Translations under genes and position numbers: made by a program | Source of the DNA: JBCBKP01 sp038521625 | GTDB lineage: Bacteria; Planctomycetota; Phycisphaerae; Phycisphaerales; UBA1924 | Direction of reading: 5' to 3' | Assembly: GCA_038521625.1 (NCBI GenBank) | Contig: JBCBKP010000026.1 | Coordinates: 1-46,676 of the forward strand | Length of the DNA: 46,676 bases | Shown here: positions 42,134 to 46,676 of the stretch, in pieces | Position numbering within the stretch: position 1 is the first letter of the stretch | Layout: each line of letters opens with the position of its first letter | Notes under the pieces: generated by a model | What the model was told of the DNA's origin: nothing | Databases searched by the model: none | The model's input: only the letters and a program-made list of their open reading frames with translations

Positions 42134-42139
42134 ATGGTA
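42134..42139 (-). promoter_or_regulatory. -10-like TACCAT, leaderless start at 42127
   Basis: CGATACCAT-cggcgc-GTG places the hexamer six bases before the start codon. Confidence 0.5.
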
Positions 42140-42164
42140 TCGAGCGCCCGCCCGACCGGGCGAG

Positions 42165-42191
42165 CGAATCACGCGCCCCGTTCGCCGATAA
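42165..42191 (+). promoter_or_regulatory. Candidate sigma-28 (FliA) promoter of fliD
   Basis: GCCGATAA at 42184-42191 is an exact match to the -10 element of flagellar sigma-28. Fifteen bases upstream, where TAAA is expected, the sequence is CGAA (two of four). It would give a leader of about 108 nt before the fliD ATG. No fliA lies in the window. Confidence 0.5.
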
Positions 42192-42306
42192 CCGCTCCGG
42201 ACAATCGGCGCGACCACCCCGCTTGAGCCGGCCCCGCCGGGAGACCGATCAGACCACCAGCGGTTCTCCGGGCGTCGTTGCGCCCGGGCCGGCGAGGGAG
42301 CCCCCC

Positions 42307-45243
42307 ATGAGCGGCATCGTCAGCGGCGGCCTGATCAGCGGCATCGACACGCAGGGCATCATCGAACAGCTGATCCAGGTGGCCTCGCGCCCGCGGATCC
42401 TGGCCCAGCAGCGGCTCGCGCAGCTCCAGTCGCAGCAGGCGGCGTTCCTCGACATCAACTCGCGCCTCTCCAGCCTCGCCTCGACGATCTCGACCTTCCG
42501 GACGCAGTCGCTCTTCGAAGGCAAGCTCGCCTCGACCAGCAACGAGGACGTCGTCACCGCCACGGCCTCGAGTTCCGCCGCGGAGGGCCAGTTCTCGCTG
42601 CAGGTGAACCGGCTCGTCAGCTCGCAGCTGGTCGTCAGCCGCGGCTTCGCCGACCGCGACAGCACGCCGATCGGGGCGAGCGAGTTCACCTTCGAGCCGG
42701 CCTCGGCCTCGATCGCGATCGACACGGCGCTGAGCGAGCTCAACGGCGGCTCGGGCATCACCCGCGGCTCGTTCAACCTGACCTCGGGCGGCACGACCGT
42801 GACCGTCGACACCTCGGCGCTCGCGACCGTCGGCGAGCTTGTCGAGGCGATCAACGACGCCGGGAGCTCGCTGAGTATCACGGCGAGCTTCGACGGCGGC
42901 CAGTTTCAGATCAACAACAACAGCGGCAGCACGCTGACGATCACCAACGCCAGCTCGACCGATGTCCTCAATTCGCTCGGGCTCGTCTCCGGCACGCCGA
43001 TCCTGAACGGCAACTTCGCGATCGGCGGGGTCGTCTACCAGCTCGAATCCACGACCTCGCTCAGCTCGCTCAACGACGGCAACGGCGTCTATATCGACGA
43101 CAGGGACATCGGCACCGCGCGGCGCGACATGACGCTGACCTACAACGACGGTTCCAGCGACGTCACGTTCGACATCAACATCGGGAGCATCTGGGAGTCG
43201 ATCACACCCGCCGGAGGCGGCGACCCAGTGCTCACCGAGACGCGCGGGCGCCCGACGAATCTGGGACAGGTGGTCGACCGACTCAACGAGGAGTTCACCG
43301 ACCAGGGCGCCAACATCACGGCATCGATCGACGCCGCCAGCGGCGCGATCTCGTTCACGACCACCGGCGGGCACTCGATCGTCTCGTTCAATGAGGTCTC
43401 CGGGCGATCGACCGCCCGCGACCTCGGCCTCGACACCGCGGTCGTCGCTGCGAACAGCACCGGCACCGGCGGGCAGCTGCTCTCCACCGACTCGACCCGC
43501 CTGGTCCGAACCCTCAACGGTGGCAACTCGATCGGCGGCGGAACGCTCGACGTGCAGACCCGCAACGGCGACACGTTCACGATCACGCTCCCCACGGGCT
43601 CTTCCACGCCGCAGACGATCAGCGACCTGGTCTCAACGCTCAACGCCGACGCGACGAACGCCGGGCGGCTGACGTTCACCTACAACTCGACGACGGAGAA
43701 CATCGACGTCACCGACACGACCTCCGGCGCGAACAACCTGATCATCACGGGCGCCGCCGGCGACGATCTCGCCGCGGGGCTCGGCATCTCGACCGGCACC
43801 GCGGGGGTGGCGGCGAACACGTTCTCCGGCGGCCGGCCCGAGGGCCAGTACATCGCGAACTCCACGCTGCTGAGCTCGCTGCGCGGCGGCGCCGGCATCG
43901 GCACGGGGACCTTCCAGATCACCGACGGCGACGGGCAGACCGCCGACGTCACGATCGGAAGCGACGACAACAACATCTTCGACGTCATCACCAAGATCAA
44001 CAACGCCCAGGTATCCGGCGGCGGCTCGCTCGGCGTCAGTGCGCGGATCAACGACGCCGGAGATGGCATCGTCATCGAGAACACGGCGACGGGCACCGCG
44101 GCGATCATCGCAGCCGACACCTCCGGCAACGTCGCCTCACGCCTCAACCTCAGCGGGACGAGCAGCTCGACGGGCGGGTCGGGCTCGGACAACAAGCTCG
44201 ACGGGAGCTTCGAGGAGACCGTCACGTTCGAAGCCTCGGCGACGCTCGACGACGTCGCGCAGGCGATCAACGACGCCGGGGTCGGCGTCCGGGCCTCGAT
44301 CATCAGCGACGGCTCGCCGACCTCGCCGTTCCGCCTGAGCCTGACCGCCGAAGAGTCGGGCACCGCCGGCCGGTTCCTGCTCGACACCGGGACCTTCGAC
44401 CTGGGCGAGGCGACCTTCGACGAGGGCCAGGACGCACGCGTCGTCCTCGGCGCCACACAGAACGGCGCGGGCTTCCTGATCTCCAGCAACACCAACACGA
44501 TCGACAACGCGATCCCGGGCCTCTCGATCAACCTGGTGCGAGCCTCAGAGACCGTCGAGACCATCAGCGTCGAGACCGATGTCAACAGCATTGTCAGCGC
44601 CGCCAACAGCTTCACCGAGGCGTTCAACGAGATCCTCGACCGGATCGATGAGCAGACGCGGTTCGTCGAGGACACCGGCGAGCGCGGGGCGCTGCTGGGC
44701 GACGGCACGATCATCGCGCTGCGAAACCGCCTCTTCAACTCGATCACCGCGACCACCCCGAACAACGGCGATTTCGACCGGCTCACGGACGTCGGATTCT
44801 CTTTCGAGAGCGAGGGGCGCCTGAGCTTCGACGAGCAGGAGTTCCGCGAGGCGCTCGAGCAGGACGCGAACTCGGTCACGAACCTGTTCACGCTCCGAGA
44901 GATCGACAGCAGCTTCGGGACCGAAGAGATCCTCCCGGGTGTCACCGTCACCGACCCGAACGCCGAGACCACCTTCAGCCAGCTCGGCCTCCTGCCGTCG
45001 CTCGAGGAGCTGCTCAACGACTACACCTCTTCCCTCAACGGCATCATCACCCGCCGCAACAACGCGATCGACACCCAGATCCAGGGCCAGCAGGACCGGA
45101 TCGACCAGCTGACACTGCAGCTCGACAACGAGCGGGCACGCCTCGAGGCCCAGTTCGTCGGGCTCGAGACCAGCCTCGCGGGCCTCCAGCAGCAGCAGTC
45201 CGCATTGGGCTCCCTCTCCGGATCGCTCGGGACGCTCGGATGA
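42307..45243 (+). CDS. fliD: Flagellar hook-associated protein 2 (filament cap) FliD
   Basis: The filament cap protein that helps flagellin fold at the tip. Residues 1-115 match the FliD N-terminal domain (GLISGIDTQGIIEQLI), and the C-terminal domain (about 690-900) contains FDRLTDVGFSFESEGRLSF. A Gln-rich coiled coil closes the protein. At 978 residues it is about twice usual size. The middle holds flagellin_IN-like repeats, four with an L-x2-L-x-G/D-G start near residues 142, 253, 400 and 522. The Shine-Dalgarno GAGGGAG precedes the ATG at 42307. The fliS gene follows after 51 bp. Confidence 0.94.
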   Translation: MSGIVSGGLISGIDTQGIIEQLIQVASRPRILAQQRLAQLQSQQAAFLDINSRLSSLASTISTFRTQSLFEGKLASTSNEDVVTATASSSAAEGQFSLQVNRLVSSQLVVSRGFADRDSTPIGASEFTFEPASASIAIDTALSELNGGSGITRGSFNLTSGGTTVTVDTSALATVGELVEAINDAGSSLSITASFDGGQFQINNNSGSTLTITNASSTDVLNSLGLVSGTPILNGNFAIGGVVYQLESTTSLSSLNDGNGVYIDDRDIGTARRDMTLTYNDGSSDVTFDINIGSIWESITPAGGGDPVLTETRGRPTNLGQVVDRLNEEFTDQGANITASIDAASGAISFTTTGGHSIVSFNEVSGRSTARDLGLDTAVVAANSTGTGGQLLSTDSTRLVRTLNGGNSIGGGTLDVQTRNGDTFTITLPTGSSTPQTISDLVSTLNADATNAGRLTFTYNSTTENIDVTDTTSGANNLIITGAAGDDLAAGLGISTGTAGVAANTFSGGRPEGQYIANSTLLSSLRGGAGIGTGTFQITDGDGQTADVTIGSDDNNIFDVITKINNAQVSGGGSLGVSARINDAGDGIVIENTATGTAAIIAADTSGNVASRLNLSGTSSSTGGSGSDNKLDGSFEETVTFEASATLDDVAQAINDAGVGVRASIISDGSPTSPFRLSLTAEESGTAGRFLLDTGTFDLGEATFDEGQDARVVLGATQNGAGFLISSNTNTIDNAIPGLSINLVRASETVETISVETDVNSIVSAANSFTEAFNEILDRIDEQTRFVEDTGERGALLGDGTIIALRNRLFNSITATTPNNGDFDRLTDVGFSFESEGRLSFDEQEFREALEQDANSVTNLFTLREIDSSFGTEEILPGVTVTDPNAETTFSQLGLLPSLEELLNDYTSSLNGIITRRNNAIDTQIQGQQDRIDQLTLQLDNERARLEAQFVGLETSLAGLQQQQSALGSLSGSLGTLG

Positions 45244-45294
45244 TCCGCGTGATCCGCCGAAAGTGACCGCCGGAACCGGTCGATACCCAGAGCG

Positions 45295-45816
45295 ATGCCA
45301 GAGCAAGACACGGCCAACGCGTACCTGCGAACCAAGATCCTGACCGCGACGCCCGAGCAGCTCCGCATGATGCTGCTCGACGCGGCCGTCAAGCACGCGC
45401 GCCAGACGCTCGAGGCCATCGAGTCGCAGGACCGCGAGGCCCTGTTCGAGAACTCGACCAAGTGCCGCGACATCGTCCTAGAGCTGCTCGGCGGCATCAA
45501 CGACGAGCCGGATCCCGATCTCGCCGAGCGTGTCCGCTCGCTCTACCTATTCATCTACCGCGAACTCGTGGACGCCGGCCTCAACCGCGAGGCACCCAAG
45601 CTGCGCCGCGTCATCGAGCTGCTCGAGTACGAGCGCGAGACCTGGAGGCTGCTCATGGAGCAGATCACCCGCGAGCGCAACGGCGCCGACGCGCCGGCCC
45701 CGACCGCCCAGCAGGCCCCGGTGACCGCACCCGTCAAGGCGCCGGCCCGCAACCCGCTGCCCTACCCGGGCAAGGACGACTCCGGCCCCCGCGCGCCGCT
45801 CTCGATACAAGCCTGA
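45295..45816 (+). CDS. fliS: Flagellar export chaperone FliS
   Basis: A 173-residue helical FliS, the chaperone that binds the flagellin C-terminus before export. The N-terminal helix (NAYLRTKILTATPEQLRMML) and the central helices are typical. The last 45 residues are a Pro/Ala-rich extension absent from short FliS proteins. The start at 45295 lacks a clear Shine-Dalgarno sequence. It is probably read with fliD, the usual pairing. Confidence 0.92.
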   Translation: MPEQDTANAYLRTKILTATPEQLRMMLLDAAVKHARQTLEAIESQDREALFENSTKCRDIVLELLGGINDEPDPDLAERVRSLYLFIYRELVDAGLNREAPKLRRVIELLEYERETWRLLMEQITRERNGADAPAPTAQQAPVTAPVKAPARNPLPYPGKDDSGPRAPLSIQA

Positions 45817-45857
45817 TCGCTCCCTCGCGCCCTCCGCCGCTCGCTCTCGTACGGCCG

Positions 45858-45876
45858 CGCCGGGGTGAACCCGGCG
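45858..45876. other. Hairpin between fliS and holB
   Basis: CGCCGGG-GTGAA-CCCGGCG can form a 7-bp stem with a 5-nt loop. It lies in the 142-bp convergent gap but has no T tract on either strand, so termination is uncertain. Confidence 0.35.
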
Positions 45877-45958
45877 GGCCTGATCGAAGACGTGCGACAC
45901 TCGCCCGTCCGCGGCCCCGACCGCGAAGCCGAGCTTCTGGTCCGCGAGCGGCCGCCGA

Positions 45959-46676
45959 TCACGACGCCAGATCGGCGGCCAAGCCCTCGAAGACCGACGC
46001 CATCTGCACGTTCGCGTAGACCCGCGACTCGGCCCGCTGGATCGCCTCGATCCAGCCGAGTGCCCGGTCCTCGGCGCCCTCGACGGCGAGCCCCTTCCGC
46101 GCCCGCGTCGCGAGCAGCTCGAACATCCGGGCGGCTCCCTCGCGGTTCGCGACCGTCTTGCTGCCGTTGGGAACCGACGCCGCCCGCGCCGCCGCCCAGC
46201 CCTCGACCAGCCCGGCCATCGTCGGACCGAGATCCGACGCGAACCTGCCGCGCGCCGCGAGGTCGAGCATCGGGCGGAGCTCGGCCTGCCAACCGACGAC
46301 GCCGGTCTCGACCAGCTCGATCAGCCGGCCGGGCGAACCGCCCGCGAGGGAGAGCCCGGCCTCCGCCTGCGAGGCGTCGATGCCCTTCGAGCCCGCGACG
46401 CGGACCGTCTCCTCGTCCGTCAGCGGCCCGAACGCCACCCGCTGGCAGCGGCTGCGGATCGTCGGCAGCAGCCGGTCCTCGCTCGAGGTCACCAGGATGA
46501 TCACCGTCCGCTCGGGCGGCTCCTCGAGCGTCTTCAGGATCGCGTTCTGGCTCTCGGCCTTGCTCAGCGACGCATCGAGCCGCTCGGCCTCGTCGACGAT
46601 GAACACCTTGCCCGCGAGCCCGCCCTCCCGGCTCGGCGCGAGCTTCGAGGCCCGGACCAGGTGCTCGTCCACGACG
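45959..46676 (-). CDS. holB: DNA polymerase III subunit delta' (partial, N-terminus outside window)
   Basis: The C-terminal 239 residues of an AAA+ clamp-loader subunit, cut by the window end. Visible are the Walker B-like FIVDEAERLD, the sensor 1 region ILVTSSEDRLLPTI and the SRC motif in IRSRCQRVAF, followed by the helical lid and C-terminal domains. The P-loop lies beyond 46676. An in-frame GTG at 46672 is not the start, as the frame stays open. DnaX is the alternative but would have a longer C-terminus. Confidence 0.88.
   Translation of the reverse strand, partial: VVDEHLVRASKLAPSREGGLAGKVFIVDEAERLDASLSKAESQNAILKTLEEPPERTVIILVTSSEDRLLPTIRSRCQRVAFGPLTDEETVRVAGSKGIDASQAEAGLSLAGGSPGRLIELVETGVVGWQAELRPMLDLAARGRFASDLGPTMAGLVEGWAAARAASVPNGSKTVANREGAARMFELLATRARKGLAVEGAEDRALGWIEAIQRAESRVYANVQMASVFEGLAADLAS

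Noticed and set aside
45295..45300. Leaderless start for fliS
   Set aside because: TACCCA lies five bases before the ATG but ends in A rather than T, and fliS is probably read from fliD, so it was left out of the set.
45865..46500. Plus-strand frame opposite holB
   Set aside because: Arg/Pro/Ser-rich shadow of holB without features.

Overview
The window is GC-rich bacterial chromosome (rough impression near 70% GC) packed with 43 protein genes, no RNA genes and no mobile elements that I can see. The best guess for the host is a flagellated planctomycete of the Phycisphaerae type. This rests on five small or membrane proteins carrying the same zinc ribbon (C-x2-C-x-Y-D/N-L/V ... C-P-E-C-G) beside membrane helices, a style I associate with that group, plus a FliD/FliS flagellar pair and a multi-PDZ RseP. 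The class-level call is inference.

Layout. 1-491: two tandem-repeat blocks and the clpX terminator. 492-5821 (minus): clpX, a SHOCT-like membrane protein, an unknown 267-residue protein, a DUF418 membrane protein, a HAD phosphatase and acylphosphatase. 5857-9738 (plus): dnaG and the primary sigma factor rpoD, the classical macromolecular synthesis pair. 9783-12827: a lipoprotein, then a tightly coupled trio of zinc-ribbon membrane protein, radical SAM enzyme related to the MJ0619/tetraether synthase family (COG1964) and a divergent Lgt-like membrane protein. 12824-15958 (minus): fused PutA. 16077-19008 (plus): ribF, a DHH phosphoesterase and an orphan DPPY methyltransferase with a basic tail. 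19053-23474 (minus): an unknown protein, mnmA, two zinc-ribbon membrane proteins and purQ. 23551-24897: DUF1015. 24911-28822 (minus): thioredoxin, two CNNM/CBS proteins, hscB and a rhodanese lipoprotein. 28947-33764 (plus): a DsbD N-terminal-like protein, a redoxin, rseP and an alpha/beta hydrolase. 33787-35579 (minus): a UPF0173 hydrolase and gpsA. 35817-37889: an unusual P1B ATPase. 37789-42127: zinc-ribbon proteins, mgtE, a GNAT, DUF4230 and a membrane protein. 42307-45816 (plus): fliD and fliS. 45959-46676: holB, cut by the window end.

The strongest non-gene signal concerns transcription start. At sixteen starts, most of them the first gene of a transcription unit, a -10-like hexamer T-A-N-N-N-T ends only 4-7 bases before the start codon, usually without a Shine-Dalgarno sequence. 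That places the transcription start on or next to the start codon, as expected for leaderless mRNAs. Other genes (clpX, putA, rpoD, fliD, UPF0173, DUF4230, the redoxin) have ordinary Shine-Dalgarno leaders. Inside operons, genes are coupled by GTGA stop/start overlaps (seven cases).

The most promising candidate for an undescribed system is the operon at 10526-12827. It couples a COG1964 radical SAM protein with an Lgt-family membrane protein that has lost residues important in lipoprotein diacylglyceryl transfer, suggesting a membrane-lipid modification pathway.
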